Shown here: positions 12,001-27,000 of the stretch, piece after piece
How positions within the stretch are numbered: the stretch's first letter is position 1
Layout: each line of letters opens with the position of its first letter
NCBI RefSeq assembly: GCF_014898055.3
Contig: NW_023601322.1
Coordinates: 6,467,312-6,531,311 of the forward strand
DNA from: Talpa occidentalis
Taxonomy: Eukaryota; Chordata; Mammalia; Eulipotyphla; Talpidae
DNA: 64,000 bases
Direction of reading: 5' to 3'
Notes under the pieces: model-generated
Told to the model about the DNA's origin: nothing
The model's database searches: none
Seen by the model: the letters and a program-made list of their open reading frames with translations, nothing else
Translations under genes and position numbers: made by a program

Positions 12001-15000
12001 TGGTATAATCTGATTTTAAGTAAGAAAGTAAAAGATCCAGAAAATGATTAAAACCAAAATGCTAAATAATTTCAATTTCAGCATTAGATTAATAATATCT
12101 ATTCTATAAGCCTCCATGATAGCACAGGCAGAAACCAAAGGAAATCATAGATAAATGTACTTTGTCCTCAGAGTTATTCTAATACTTGAGGAAAAAAATA
12201 CTAAACTATAATAAATAAAGTGAATTATACTTAGTCCTAAAAATTCATGTTTTCTAGCTTTCCCCCCCTAATTAAGAATCACTTGTGTTGTCAGATTTAG
12301 CAAATCTAGGATGGAATAAGTAAAGTGGTTTTACAGAAAATTTTTATCACTGTTTAGGCCACAAAAACTTGAGAACTAAGATACACCTTTATATGAATTA
12401 TAATAATAAGCTGTATGTTTAAATACCAAGAAAACCCAGGGCATAGGTCTGAAGGAAGAATGCACTATTTAGATGTGCAAGTGAAATGATGTGATTATTT
12501 AAGCATGAGGAAATTTCCTTAAAATTTTCATTTTATACCTGCACTATATATTATGATATTATTTATATTCCAGATATAAGAGGTTTACTGCCAGTGTTCT
12601 GTATGACTCATTCTCTGAAGATTTTTGAAGTTCCCTTTCTAATTAAGTCTATAGTCAAATTTGAAAATGTTTGTAAATATGATTGCGATGGTGTATTACT
12701 TTGTTAGAATGAAAGCACAAGTTAAATCCAAGTCAAGAAGTGAAATAAAAAGGGAAGTAAAAAAGCAGTGCAAAAATTATAGAAAATTACAATGAAACCA
12801 AAAGCTGGTTCTTTCAAAACACCAATAAAATTGATCAATCTCTAGCTAGACCACCAAATGAAAAAAAGAAAAATAGACACAATCATCAGAAATGAAGAAA
12901 GCACATAACAATTAAATCTATAAACATCAGACATCATAATAAAGAATACTATAAACCTGTAGCCGATGAATTCAGACAAATCACTTGAGAATCTACCAAC
13001 AATCACATACATAAAAAGATACAGAATGTTGAATAATTAAGTGTCTGAGCAACAACCCTGTTTATTTTGTGGGTGTTTCAAAAGTGTCAGGGATAGTTTT
13101 CACCTTTTAAAGAAAAGGCTGTCATTAAACACTCTTTATATGCACAAAAAAGGATGCCTCCAAATCCTTGAAAGACACTGGGGAGCTGCATCAGGCTTGG
13201 AAAGATAAGGCTTTATGTGTCTGTGCCTTTGGTCTAAGACTTCTGTAAAGGCCTTTAGAGAAACATCCATGGGAGAATCATTTGTTCAGATGATTCTTGC
13301 AAAAGCTGTTAGCAATAAGAAAACATTGCAAGGTCATGTTTTATTTATTCAGCACTTTGAGAGGAATGAAGACTTCCATTAAAAGGAATTTTGAGGTGAA
13401 CCAGAGATTAATCTTCTAAACATCAGAATCTCATGTTGTAAGCTTTCCAGCTCAAGTTCTTTTCAAAATGAATTGCATACTCCTTTTCTTTCTTAAATGG
13501 TGTGTATTGGCTGTGATATAAAATGTTACTGATGACTCAAGGCCACACTTTTGAAAACTTTTATTTGAGAATAACCTCAAACAGAGATCTTGTAAAAATA
13601 AAAATAGTACAAAGAAAAATGTGGAAAGAAAGTTGTAAGAAATATATGCATATATAGCATGTATAGTCATACATCTATAAACATATAAAATCATAAAACG
13701 TACATATATCTCACCTAAGACATACATATATAAATTTAATTTTTTAATTAATAACTTTTCAGGCCCAGATAGTGTCACTGGTAAAACATATAAAAAATTA
13801 CAAGTAATTAATGAGTTGGTATTGATATGATTCAATAGCAATACTTTTTTTTTAAATGTAACAAATTTATTGAATGTTAAATAGTCACAATAGATCAATA
13901 TGCATAAGCAAGATGAGAAAGCTCTTGACAAAAGAATAATTAGTCCAACTCTTTTTTTTTAAATAGTAATGCATAACAGGAATGCAGGAACATTTGCACG
14001 TATAAAATTTTTCAATATAATTTGGCATGTTAACAGATTTAAAAAAAAAAGTATGGTCATGTCAAAATATGTAAAAAATCATTTGTAATATTTGAAACCC
14101 ATGCATGATTTTTAAAAAGCAACCATGGACATACTAATGAATAAAAGGGAGGCTTTTAGATTTGATAAAGAGTATCTTCAAAAAACTTGCAATTATACTT
14201 AATAATGACCCAGTCCTTCTTCCCTAAGGAGTGTATTCCCTAAAGGTGTAATCTTTCATCAGTCCAAAACAATGTGATATTGAAGTCCTCGCCATGTAAT
14301 AGCAAGAAAAAGAGATGCCAAAAGAATGGAAGGAAAGGAATTTTGTTCTTTCATTACACATCAATTGATTTTCTACATAGACATTTCCATGGTATTTACA
14401 AAAAAAAAAAAATCTAGATATAACAAGTGAGTTTATCAAAATAGAAGAATGCAAGATTGTTATGAAATTAACACACATTAACCATATGCCCAGATTCTGC
14501 TCTTGAGCATTTCCCCCAAGGAAAATTAAAATTGGTCTCTGGGTTGAATTATTTATCCAAAAAGATCTGCTGAAGCTTTAACATGCCGTACCTCAGTTGC
14601 GACCTTCACAAGCAGTTGTGACCTTCTAATTCAGAAGCAGAAACATAGTGAAAGTTGAGTGCGTAGAACCTTTAGAGTGCGTAGAACCTCTAGAGTGCGT
14701 AGAACCTTTCATCCTGTATGGCCGGTGTCCTTGTAAGAAGAAAACATAAGGCAACCATGGAAAATACAGACAGGTGGCAATGGAAGTAGATCGGGTGACA
14801 CTTCTACAAACTACTGAATCCAAGGATTACTGGATCATCTTGTGGTTTCAAAGTAGAAAGGAATGAAATAATGAGCACACACGTTGAAAGGGCCCAGAAA
14901 TCATGCTACGATTACTCCTGATGTCCAAGATTGTCAAAATTTAGGCAACATATACATAACGATATTCTGTACATTTCACATTTGACTGCTTAAATATCCA

Positions 15001-18000
15001 AAATAAATTCATGAGTTGATACTGATATGACTTAATAGAGACACATCTTTCTCTTATTTTAAATGTAATGAATTTGTTGGCAGTTAAAAAGCCACAACAT
15101 GAGTACATTTATCGTTAAAATAATAATAAACCAGGATATCATGCAGGGGTGTGGTTCCCAAGCAGGGTTCAGTGCCTCTCATGCTGCTCCCCAAAGTTAA
15201 AGATAAAAGTTGTATATATTTATGATGTACAATGTGATGATATAATTTCATAGTAAAGTGGTTCTTCTGTCAAGGTAATTAATGCATCTTCTCACACAGT
15301 TACCATTGTGTGTGTGTGATATCTGAAATCTACACTTATAGCAAATTTCCAGTAAAAGTATATGACAGTAGTAATTATTTTAGACATGTTTCATCTAAGG
15401 ATATTAACTTATCAAGATATATCCCTGGGAACAATAATTACAAAGGGACAATAGTAAAGAAACCTGGCTGGCACTCCCTTAATCAAGTGACTAAAGTTCT
15501 TACCAGCATTAATAGCCTACAATGAATATATGTACCAATTGACATGATGTCAAAGGAGGGCACAAGTTTTATTGTCATTCTTGCCAAAAATATGGAAATT
15601 ACTTACTCATGAGAAAAAATCAGACACACCCAAGTTGATGGACATTCTATGGAAATGACCAGTGTTTTTCCAAAGTATCTAAAGCATAAAAAGCAAGAAG
15701 ATTGAGAATAGTGGAGGAGACATAGAAACTAATGCAATATGGAAGTCTGGATCAGCCTATTTCCTTTTTCATAAAATAGAAAAAGAAACTTAGTTGAAAA
15801 CTGGTGAAATCCAAATACAGTAAAATGAATATATTTTGGAGATCTAATATACAGCACAGTGTAGCTTTTAGGTGATGTCTCATGCACAAAGAAGGTCTCT
15901 CTGTGAAGCAATGGACATGTTAATTCATTTGACTGTGATCAGCTTTCACAGTATATAAAAATATTAGCCCATCATTTGAGTATCTTAAAAGTTCATGTTG
16001 TACAACTAAATATATAAAAATTGTATTCATCAACCATAGATCCATAAAGCTGGAAAAATATATTAATGCCAAAATCCCAAATATATTCTGTTTAGTTTGT
16101 AGCATTACAGCACTTAGTTTCTTAGTGTTTACACAGTAATAATACTGTGGTTTAATATTAGATGTTAACATTAGGAGAAGCTGGGTGAAGACCATATGGA
16201 AACTCTCTGAACTATTTTTACAACATCTCTGTAAGTCTAAAATTATTTCAAAACATGTTTTTAACTGGGAAATTTACCACTGGTAAATGTGCCTAAGTTA
16301 GATGAGATGAATATCAAAATAACACTTCTTTATTTATCTATTAATTTTCTGATGTTGATCTCCTATTTTTAAAAATAAAGTTAAAGGAAAAATATTTATA
16401 TCTAGTATTAGAATATAAATATTTTAATTGGTTTTACATTTTGAAAAAATCTATGTATAATTTAGAATGGGGAATTTTAAATACTCAAAGCCATCTGTAT
16501 GATCAGCATCAGTGGTTCTGGAAGAGGCCAAAAGAAATAATACATATTTCGCAATATTGCTAATATCACAATAAGGTTTCTAGTTTCTCTGTTCTACCTA
16601 GAGTCCTATGTCAGTTTTTATTTCTGCTTTAATTTTTTCAGTAGGTCCTGGATTTTAATTGCAACCTAGATACTGCTTCCTAATTTCTAATGGATGCTTA
16701 ATATTACTAGAAACTATGATTTCCTGTCTAACTTTTGACTGGTGTTATTTGGGGTGGTGTATGGTAGAACCACGACAGATTCTTAATTTTTTATACAAAA
16801 TTAACTGTTAATCTGCTGTTTCATTTTTGTCAGTAAATCTCTTAAGAAATGTGATCACTTGTCTTGATGTAAGTGAATTGCTTATAAAGATTTAAAGCAA
16901 TTTTAAATAGAGTTAAAACCAAACTCCTCTAAAGCTTAATTTTCTGTAATTTCTATTTTAATTCTCCTCTGAACACCAAGCTACAAATTAGTGTGATATT
17001 TTTAGAGACCTGTCAATTGAAGATTAAAATATTCTCATCTTTTGCCACATAATTATGGCAAACCTCATTGATGTCTCATCAAAGTCTTTGGGAATGTATG
17101 TGCAATGAGAAGTTATCACTGAACCCTAGCTATTACTCTTCTTTAATTTTTATTATTAATCATTTGCAAGCAGATAAGACATGCTGAGTACTTCAAAGAC
17201 TTTTTTCATTGTGGAATTTGAGATCATTTTCTAGGCTTCTGCATGACAGAATTTTATTACCTGGTTTCTTCTTCCCATGCATGACCTAATAACACCTTAC
17301 ATCTATCATCCTTATTTGGGGGATAAAGTCTCTTTATATCAAGACTTTAGTTCTTATTAAATATTACCAAACTTTTTTCCTTTATACAAGCAAAAACAAA
17401 CATTGCTCTTAAGTCATCTTGGTGTTTATTTTCCTATATCCACTGAGGTGAATCTTAAATATATGAATGTACCTTATTGAAAATTATGCAACATCACATT
17501 GATTATGTGGCACATGCATTTAATGACTTGTCATTGCTTAAGAAGAATCTTGTGTATAAACTGTTACACAGAGAAAATTATGACAGTGGGGATATCTCCC
17601 TCTTGCTGCAGGTATTCTATCACCAGAAGCCAGGTGTTCAGTATTGATGACAATGGCACTATCATCACAACTAACTCTCTTGATCGGGAGATTAGTGCTT
17701 GGTACAACCTAAGTGTTTCAGCCACAGAAAAATGTAAGTACTCACCTCAGTGCCACATGTTGTTTTGCCTTATTTTTACAATAATGATGGTTAGTGCAAA
17801 AAATATTTCATGGAAAGAAGTAACCATTTGCATTATAAAATAAATAAGTTAGGAGAACAAAGTATACACATGGGGTTCATAGGCAACAAGATTATACTGT
17901 AAATTTGAAAAATTGTCAAGACATGTGAGTCTTATTGAGTGATCATTTCAAACAGTATATAATTGTCACATCACCGTAATTTAGAAAATCAGTAAATAAA

Positions 18001-21000
18001 ACTCAGTTTTCAATTTTTAAAACTGAAGTTTTAAAATCCTTTATTAAGTAGTTATATGCTTTTTAAAATATCTTAGTAAATCTATTTCTTATCTGTTTTC
18101 CTATAACTGGTGATATTATACCTATCTTTATATGTTTCTGTGGATTCCTTTTGAAGTTTAGAGTTTATTGAAAAAAGATCTTTGAAAAACATATTTACTC
18201 TTGAGAAATAGTTATGGGTAGAAATAAGTCATACATAAAACTTATTTCATCATAATTAGTCCCTTAAAGCAAAATTTTCAATTTAGAGTAATATCTAGTT
18301 AATGTCATGCTTTATTGAACTACTATTCAAATAGTAAAAGTATAGAGTAGAAATTAAAATTTTAAGTTTAAAATAGTTAAACATTGACCAATAATATTGT
18401 ATCATTAATCAAAATCAGGGTAAGTCTAACTTGATATAATGTGAATTCATGAGGAGACTATTCCAGACTTCAAATATAGAATTCCTGTATCTTAGTTCAT
18501 TTCTAAGATGATATTAGAGGTGATTTTACGTAGTAGGGTCAAAGTGACACTCCAACACATGCTTTTAAAATAGAAGTACTCAAAAGTAGTAAGATTCAAT
18601 TGAAATTACTGGGAAGAATATGAAGGCTTTATAAGAATTTATTGGTTGTCTGTACATCATAAACATATTAATATATACTCAAATTGAACTCATCTGGCTG
18701 TCAATTAAATCAATAATCAATAGAGGCCAGTTTTTATTTTCAGTAATAAGCAGATATCTCAGAATTTTCAGTTTGTAAATCATCTGGATAGTGTCTTCAA
18801 AATAATCAGTCAACTATTAAATGATTATATTGATTCAAACTCAAAGGAAGGGATATAACAAAATGTAGAATGATTATCAAAATCATTCCTATTACTAAGT
18901 TGCAAGATTTAGTCTGGTGCAGAACTAAATAAAATTTTCAACATGAAATGTTTTAAAACACATTCTTTCATGTAACTAATTTTATATAGAATTGTAATAA
19001 TCTTGTTTATTGCATTGTTTTTTGAAAGTATTTAAACATATCTCTTAGTCGTCACATCATGGAGCAGTTGGCTGGTGATATGGTAGAGTGAAAAGCATCC
19101 CTTGCAGATGCTTTTGTCCTGTTTTGAATAGCACTATGGAAACACTGCAGGAGGACTTGGGTCTGGGTTTTGCATTTTCCATTTAACTAAACAATAAAGG
19201 ATGGGGGAGCAAATGTTACAAGGGAATAAATGTTGCCGGCTACTGCAACGGAAGAAATACCAAGGCTTTTGGTGTCAGAAAACACAAAGATGTTTATTTG
19301 AAAAGCAAGAAGGTTTTTATTCATTGGGGAATTCTGAGAACAAATTATTTATAATGTCAGTATTTACAAAACTATTGAATAAAGGAATTGAACTCAGCTC
19401 AAGGGAAAACTGCACAGCTTTAAAAAATGTGCTTCTCTATAAAATAGTTTCAAAAGAACATGCTACATAAATTATGTAAATGACTATTCACAATTACCTT
19501 ATTTTAAATATAAGGTTGCATTTTTGTAAGAATGTATCATTTACTTTTGTTAAATTAGAAGTACTATAATGAGACTTATTAGATAACAGTATCTTTAAAA
19601 TTTATTATATGTATTCTTAAACACTCTTATCTTTCATGAATGAGTAGGAAAAAAGATAAGTAAGTATTGATATGAAAAGTTTGCCTAATAATTTATAGTC
19701 TATCCCATTAATTTGATGCTTGCATTTCATCAGGGAGATATTATGAAGATTTCTAGAGGAACTTTGAAGTATTTTGATTGCCTTTTTTAAAAAACAGTGG
19801 AAGCAAATTGTAGTATCATAAAATGGATCAAAAATAGTCATACAAATATTTGGGTTGCAAGATAGCTGTTTACAAAGAATTTAATACATAGAAGTTAATC
19901 ACTGTTACAGGAATAGGTGGTTAGAGATGTTGTCAAGTACAGGAATTAAACAATTCATGGAGGTCTGTTCTTGGTGCTATGTATATTTTTTAAAATAAAA
20001 AAAATGTGGAGATTTGATAATCCCATTATTATTTTTAGCATAGTTGCAAGATATGCAATGAAATTTCTAAATAATGCATAACTAGATAGTCTCAGAAACC
20101 CACAAAGTTAGCGTCTATTTAACTCATCTTTAAGATGTATTTTTGAAATTTTTTTTTTTTTTCATTTTAAGGGAAAACTGGTTTGAACAAGTTTCTGTAA
20201 CGCTGGGTAACCAAGGATCTTGCATTTCTTTTCTCTGTCTTGAATATTTTTAGGAGCAAAATTCATTGTAGAGCAATTTTGAAAAAAGTATTTGTTAGGT
20301 GCCAATATTTTCATTACTACGACAGTATGAAAATAAATGCTTGACCATTGAAGTCACAATTGTACTATGAACCAACCACCTGAACCTAAAATTGATATAA
20401 ACACACTTGCCTCATGGAACTACCTTGAAGATGGTTGGCTAACAGTTTTGCTGATTATTTTTCCAACAAATGAAGTTCATAATACTTAGTCTTCCCTTGG
20501 AAAGCTTCCCAAACTAAGCACCAAACAATTTATCAGCATGCCAGCTAAGTGAATAAAAATATTAACCACTTTAAAATAAGTCTCTGAAGATATGTGTTTG
20601 TTTTGTATAGTCTTGCCAAAGGTTTAATTGAAACTTAATTTTAGACAGATTTTTCAGAAAAAAGATAAAAACTTTTAATGAATTTCTCACTAATATTTCT
20701 TTAGTTTATTTGTACCTGGAATGATTTTTCCATTTAACTTACTTAAGCAAAATGCTGTTCTATGGTGAAATATATAAAGTATTGAAAGCATTAAAATGAG
20801 CCTCATTTTATAATAATTAAATTTTAAAATATTTAGCAATATATATTCATATTTTAATATTGTTTAATCTGTTTTCACCCTGAATGTAACAAAATAGAGG
20901 AGAGTCTCAAAATGATAATTTCTAATGATATTGTCTACAGGTCATGCATTTTTGTAGGTAATAAGCCTCACACATTTTAATATTTAATTAATTGAAAATT

Positions 21001-24000
21001 GCCATTTGTTAAGGAAATGTGATTACACACAAAACCTCATCGCAAGCCAGAGAACTTCCCAACAAAGGTGGAATAATTAAAAAGCACTGAACCAGATGTG
21101 ATGTGATTCACAGGAAATCCACTAAGAAATTGCCAAGATAGAAAGAGATTCCACCTTTTTATTTAGTGTTGGGAAGAGAAAAAAATTTCTGTACCTCTTT
21201 GTGTTTTTCTTGGACTAGTTGAGTAGTTAAATCAACATCACAGAGATTTGTGGGAGGAAAAAAACACATGTTATTTAGACATGTGGATTCCAAAGACAAT
21301 AAGGCAAAATAGCGGTACATATTTTGAGCTAAGAAATAAAAGAGAGGCCTGGGGCATCTTGGAGAAATGAGGGGGAATCTCAAGAGGAGAGGAGAAGGGA
21401 ATCTCAAAAAGAAGACCAGATGCTCTGTAATTACATGTTTGACAGTGATTCTGAACAAGAGTCATTTTCCCTATTCATTTAGTTAGTTAAGGGAGTGGTA
21501 AAAGTCCCCCATAAGCCTGCAGGACGTCTATTGACCTCGCTCAAAATAATAGACGTGCTAAAGTGCCATGTCTTGGAAAAGCCCTTTCTAAATATCTTGG
21601 TGAGGCCCCTGTGAGCATCTCAGGGAGGTCTAGCCTTCAGTAGTCCAGAAGATTCAGCTCTTTACAAGCATCTTCTCAAGAGAAATAAGTACTAGCCTTT
21701 AAGTAGGAGGACATCATCTGTCAGACGTATTTCATCCTAAATTCACTAGCTAGTTGGGGTGACAATTTGTACTTGCTAATTGGTAATAGCCAAAGGAAAA
21801 CTAAAATTTTCTTAATTTTGTGAGGTTTATAATGATGCAACCTGGGACAAGACCTTCGGTGAAGTGAGGCCCCTACACCCCCACCGACACAGGGGTGTGT
21901 TCTTCCCTGGCGAGCACATTTCAGAGATGGCCCCCATGTGAGAAAGACAAGCCTGAGTTGTAAAGTTGACAAGAGGTTTATTTAGTTTTTAATTGATAAG
22001 AAAGCATTTCAATGAGACAAAGACTTCAGAGTTATAAATTTTCTAAAATTAAATTCTCCAAAAAAAGAATGTGGGAAAGTTATTTATTTTCAACAGAGAA
22101 TTATGCCTTTAAAAAACTGTAGTTTTCCATACAAATTGCAAATATAATGCTGTTCCATTAACAAAATAGCGCATAGATTATAGACATTAAGACAAACAAT
22201 GGCATCTTCCTCTCCTCATTCATTAATAACATGTACCTTTCCACTGTTCTTTTTTTTTTGAATATAAAGGAATGGTTTAAAGTAATGAAATATAAATATA
22301 TAGTATAATATGCTGCAGCATACTTTATATCATTTTATAAGATAGAATACATGTTACTTCTGGTTAATAGACAAAATAATGTTTAGTACTTTCACAGTAA
22401 ATGCTGTTCTAAATGCGTTACATGTATTAATTTAGTCTTCAAATGGTGCTGTAAGATACTTGTTTTGTTTCCATTTTACAGAAAGCCAACTGACAATGGT
22501 TAAGCATTTTTTCAAACTAAGAACCAAGATTAAAATTTAAGTCATGCATGTATAATGTTCATAATAGTAATAAATTTGTTTCATTGACTTATTCATTTTT
22601 AATAAGCATCTACCACTTCATAGTATGGTTGTAATTTATTTTCCCCAATTCCTTTCTGATATACATTTGGGTTTTTCCAGTTATTTAGGAGTAATATAAA
22701 CTATTCTGTATTAATTTAACTGGATCTCACGCATTTGCATACCGTTGTCTTGGATACTATGGTAGCTTTCCCAGTGTAATGAGTGAGTCAAGATATGTCT
22801 AATTGACCTTTTTAATCTAGGTCCTAGAAGAGATTTATGTCCTGCTCTCGGGGCTTCACCATCTCTTACTCTTGCATGATATTTAACACAAATATTGAGT
22901 TGGGGATATTTCTGTTACATAGATTAAATTATAATTATTTTATACTAACATATATTCAGATTATTCCATGTCCATTTTCTTTTAAAACCACAATGAAAAA
23001 TACAGTCATTAAGTACATTGATAGCTGACTTTTTAAATATTGAAGTGTAATTATCATGTAACTTCAGTTTTAGTTGAACAATATAATGATTTGATATTTG
23101 TATATATCGCAAAATAATCAGCACAAGAAGTCTCGTTAACATCCATTATGACAATTATGGCTGCTTTGGTGGTGGAAGAACTACAGAGACTATACCAGAG
23201 GGGAGAAATTATATATTGTACCAAAATAAAGTAAAATAATAAAAAGCCATCACTGCATATAGTTACATTTAGTATCTGTGTGATATAAGAACATCTAAAA
23301 TTTACTATCAGCAATTTTCAAGTATATAATACAGTTTATTAGCTGCAGTCTGACTACTGTCTTCTTAAACTGCCTTTACCTCTCCAGTCAAGACTAAGCA
23401 GTCATTTAACCGTAATTGGTGAAACTAAATGGTTTCCCCATGTTTTTATCAGTAAAGTTGGGGTAGATGTTACACTTATTCATCAGGACTTAATGAGATA
23501 ATGGATATGTCCAACAGCTCCTAGATTTTAAAAAGATGTCTATATACCCATCTTTTTTTACTATGCTTTTTCATCAGTTCCTGCAGGTGAAAGTCACCAA
23601 TAAATATCAGTTGAATTGAGTGAATTGAGAACAATATTTCTGGGTATTGTTAATAAATGATCTATATGGAGATTTTTTTTCTTGGATAGCTTTTAGTCAA
23701 GTAAAATAAAAACATACCATATTAGATCTCTCCCGGTGGCACAGGGGTTAAAGACACAGCAGTATCAAGCAGTCACCAGCCACTGCAACATGAGTTCAGT
23801 CCCGGCCAGGAAGATTAGGACATGGCACAGCAGACCTCTCCTGTCTCTCCAGTAGCTCCCTTCAGCAGTGTATTTCAGTAGATCTGCCTGTTCTGCTCCC
23901 CACTCTGTCCCTGATGAATCCTCTCACTCTCCCCCACCTCTGGCCTGCACCCCAGTTCTTGTGTGCATAAATGAATAAATATTTAAAAAAAGAACCATAC

Positions 24001-27000
24001 CATGTAGCCCCTAGTGCAATACTCCTGAGCCTGCCTCCCTAACACAGCATTAATGTTTGTGCTTTCATTCCCTTATTCAATTTGCAGACAACACGCAGCA
24101 GATTTCTCAAGTTCCTGTGTCTGTGAAAGTTCTTAATATTAATGATCATGCTCCTGAGTTCTCTGAATACTATAGGACGTTTGTTTGTGAAAATGCAGAC
24201 TCTGGTCAGGTAAGAACCCACAATAAATTGCTGATATCTAAACTTTTGCCATGTATTCCTCCCATTTTGAAATTATAAAACTAAGCTTTATTTAGCCATA
24301 TTAATTACATGCCCTTATGTTGTGAGCCTATCTATTTTAAACTCATTTTTTTTTTAACAGCTAACATGGAAAATTCAAATTTTCCACTTCCAAATTTCTC
24401 CAGTGTTTAAAAAATCTGCTAACCCAAGGGATTCAGTAACTATTTGTTTAGTCAATAGAATAAAAAAATTATCTTCTGTAATTTTATAGCAGTCATCACA
24501 TTTAAATTAATTTGTATTTTTAATGCATATCATGGCAAAGATAAAGTAATATATAAGTATAAACATATTAAGAGCAACACTTGGACTTTCCCTATAATAT
24601 ATAGCTACTGTGTCTGATATATCAAAACAAATGAACATAAATTTCAAATAAGTGTCACTACCATTTAAAAAGTATCTGTACTGTGACCCTGTGATAATGC
24701 CTTGGTCCACTGAGAACATGTCTTCTACTGCAGAAGGAGAGTGAGCATTTTTTAAATATTACTTAGAGAAAACTTGTCAATGAATTACCTATGTGTATAG
24801 AAATACAGCAGAGTGAGTTTATAAACAGAGTATAAAAAATAAATTAAGGATATAGATACTTTTATTTGATTTAGAAATAATAACAAGAATAAAGGGTACT
24901 TTGGGATGCTGATTATTTAGTAATGCACCTCAAACCAAATGAAAAAGAAAAACAATATTACAAATTGGCACCTAGATTTTAAGAGTCCCCACATAAATGA
25001 GTCTTGAAGTAACAGAACATAAGGCAATTAGATTTTGAGCAATCATTAGATTGTCACAGAGGCGCAACAATTTCCCTTTCTATCTTTATATGGACATCAA
25101 GATTGTAAGATTTTTAAAACATGTTTACAAATATCAATGCAAAATGCTTTGTGGATGTTGTTTGTTAAGGCTGATGATGTGACTGTGTGAGACCTTATGA
25201 GTTTTTCCATGAGTTTTGCTGGTTCATTTTCTTTTAAAAATTTATTTATTTATACATGCAAGAACAGGGGTACAGGCCAGAGTTGTGGGGGATGAGAGGA
25301 TTTACCAGAGACAGAGTGAGAAAGAAAACAGGCAGACTGACTGAAATATACTACTGAGGGGAGCAGCAGGCAAGTCAGGAGAGGTCTGCTGTGCCATGTG
25401 GGTAGCTCCCTGGCCAGGGATTGAACTTATGAGGCTGCAGTGAGGCTGCAGTGAGCTTCATAGGTTGTATCTTAACCCCTTGCACCACCAGGGAAGCCCT
25501 GCTTCATTTTTTAAATGCAAACTGTAAAAAGTGGAGGGAGCAAAAGTAAAGCATTAAAGAAATTCAGAATTCCCCAAATGCATTTCCATGAAGCTGCATA
25601 TATCTTAGGACAAAAGTTTATTTTATAGAACATTTTCCTAATTATCTAAAATAGGATCTTGCTTGTTTCTTAAAAAAAAAAAAAAGGCAGAAAATTAAAG
25701 AATAAACCCTTTTCTTTCAAGATGATTTTCATTGTTGACTACAAAGTGACCAGAATTTAAAAAAAAATAAAGATATTTATTAATTCAGGCATAAAGCAGA
25801 GAGAGAGTGTGTGTGTTTTCCAATCATAACTGAGTGTATCTGTGTAAATTTAATGGATATGCCTCTTTTATCATTTGAGAAAAAATGAGAATTGCAAAAT
25901 AATTTTATTCCTTTTATGTACTCTAATGCTTTCCTTTGTTTTGCTTTTTTTTTCTTTGTTTGTTTGTTTTATTGTTTGGTCCCCTATTTTGGAGAGACAG
26001 GTGGTCCTTCAGCGAGGGTTGCTGTGAATATTTGCTTTGCAGTGTTCTCTTAGGTACTTGTGTGGACAGATTGGTATGCCTCATTATTATCTAAACATTG
26101 TGTGTGTCAGAAACCACGGGTTTTCATTCAAACATGTTTCCTCTCATGTGGGAATGAAGATCAAACAACAGTAAATAACAATAGCAGGAAGATTACCTGG
26201 TGCATAGCAAAAGGGCTCCCTGCCAGACATCCTTACATCCCAAATCAGATAGTAACCTAACCATGCTGAATACCAATCTCCTCCTTAGGAAAAGGAAACA
26301 AATGACACCTTTGTCCTGCCTTACAAGGGTTTCATAAAGATAAAGTACTTTCATAAGATAAAGAACTATTGAATGATAAATCAGGAGGATTGAACTTTGT
26401 AAATATTAACAGTAGCAGTGAAGAGTAGGCTTGCAGTACAAGTTCTTCAAATGGGACCTATTCCAATCAAGAGATTTTGCATGAATTCTAAGGTGTCTGT
26501 GCACTTGACATTCATAGACACAGCCCCGTCAAGGTGCATTACAGCAGAAGGTGATAGCAGGGTAATGCCTTCCATTTGATGCTTGAAGGAACCCATTGGT
26601 TATAAAATAAAGATTAAAAAGTTACAAATGCCAATATAAGCATATTATTGAGGTCACTTTGTGGTTTTATTGAAGTTTTGATTTTGTCAGATTCTTGATT
26701 TATTTTGATTAGGTTGACACCAATTAAGTTTTCCTAAATCTCTAGAGCAATAATTCAATGACTTGCATTTGCCATTTTCCCTCTAAAGTAATTTCATATT
26801 TGTTTATTTGTTGACCAGGTTATTTTATTTCAAAAGTGCTTTCTGCACGATGATGAAACACCTCTGAGTATGCAAATCAAAACAAAAGATGGTGAATTAG
26901 TAGTAAAAATTAAACCCATATTTTATAATAGCATCTTTCATGTTATAGTAGATTTGAAAGTCTGAATGATATGAACAGTATTGAAGAAAGACATATAGAT

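Larger units (their letters stand above)
10686..17611 (+). other. CDH19: CDH19 intron 7 (6.9 kb)
   Basis: GT-AG intron. Contents: a TA-rich microsatellite (about 11460-11480), an L1 ORF2 remnant (12760-13015), a repeat-free block with mixed composition (13040-13440), two related L1-like 3' segments (13805-13915 and 15000-15110), an ancient interspersed element containing an 18-bp tandem repeat (14530-14815), and L1 3' remnants (15190-15490 minus, about 15830-16260 plus). The remainder is AT-rich without recognisable content. Confidence 0.8.
17734..24087 (+). other. CDH19: CDH19 intron 8 (6.4 kb)
   Basis: GT-AG intron. The first 3.5 kb is AT-rich and unique-looking. After it come a GC-richer block of possible retroviral-LTR or other repeat origin (about 21240-21990), a MIR remnant (22385-22500 minus), an L1 remnant (22580-23375 minus) and a diverged SINE (23721-23992). 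No extra exon was seen. Confidence 0.8.

Noticed and set aside
13452..13931. 159-residue open frame on the minus strand
   Set aside because: It lies in AT-rich intronic DNA, its residues are low-complexity (Tyr/Phe/Leu/Ile runs), and it shows no domain or family resemblance.
14657..14709. CRISPR-like repeat array
   Set aside because: The units abut without spacers and the context is a mammalian intron.
17499..17611. Upstream extension of exon 8 from an in-frame ATG
   Set aside because: The exon begins after a good acceptor (GCTGCAG at 17605-17611) in the correct phase with exon 7. The extension has no cadherin similarity.
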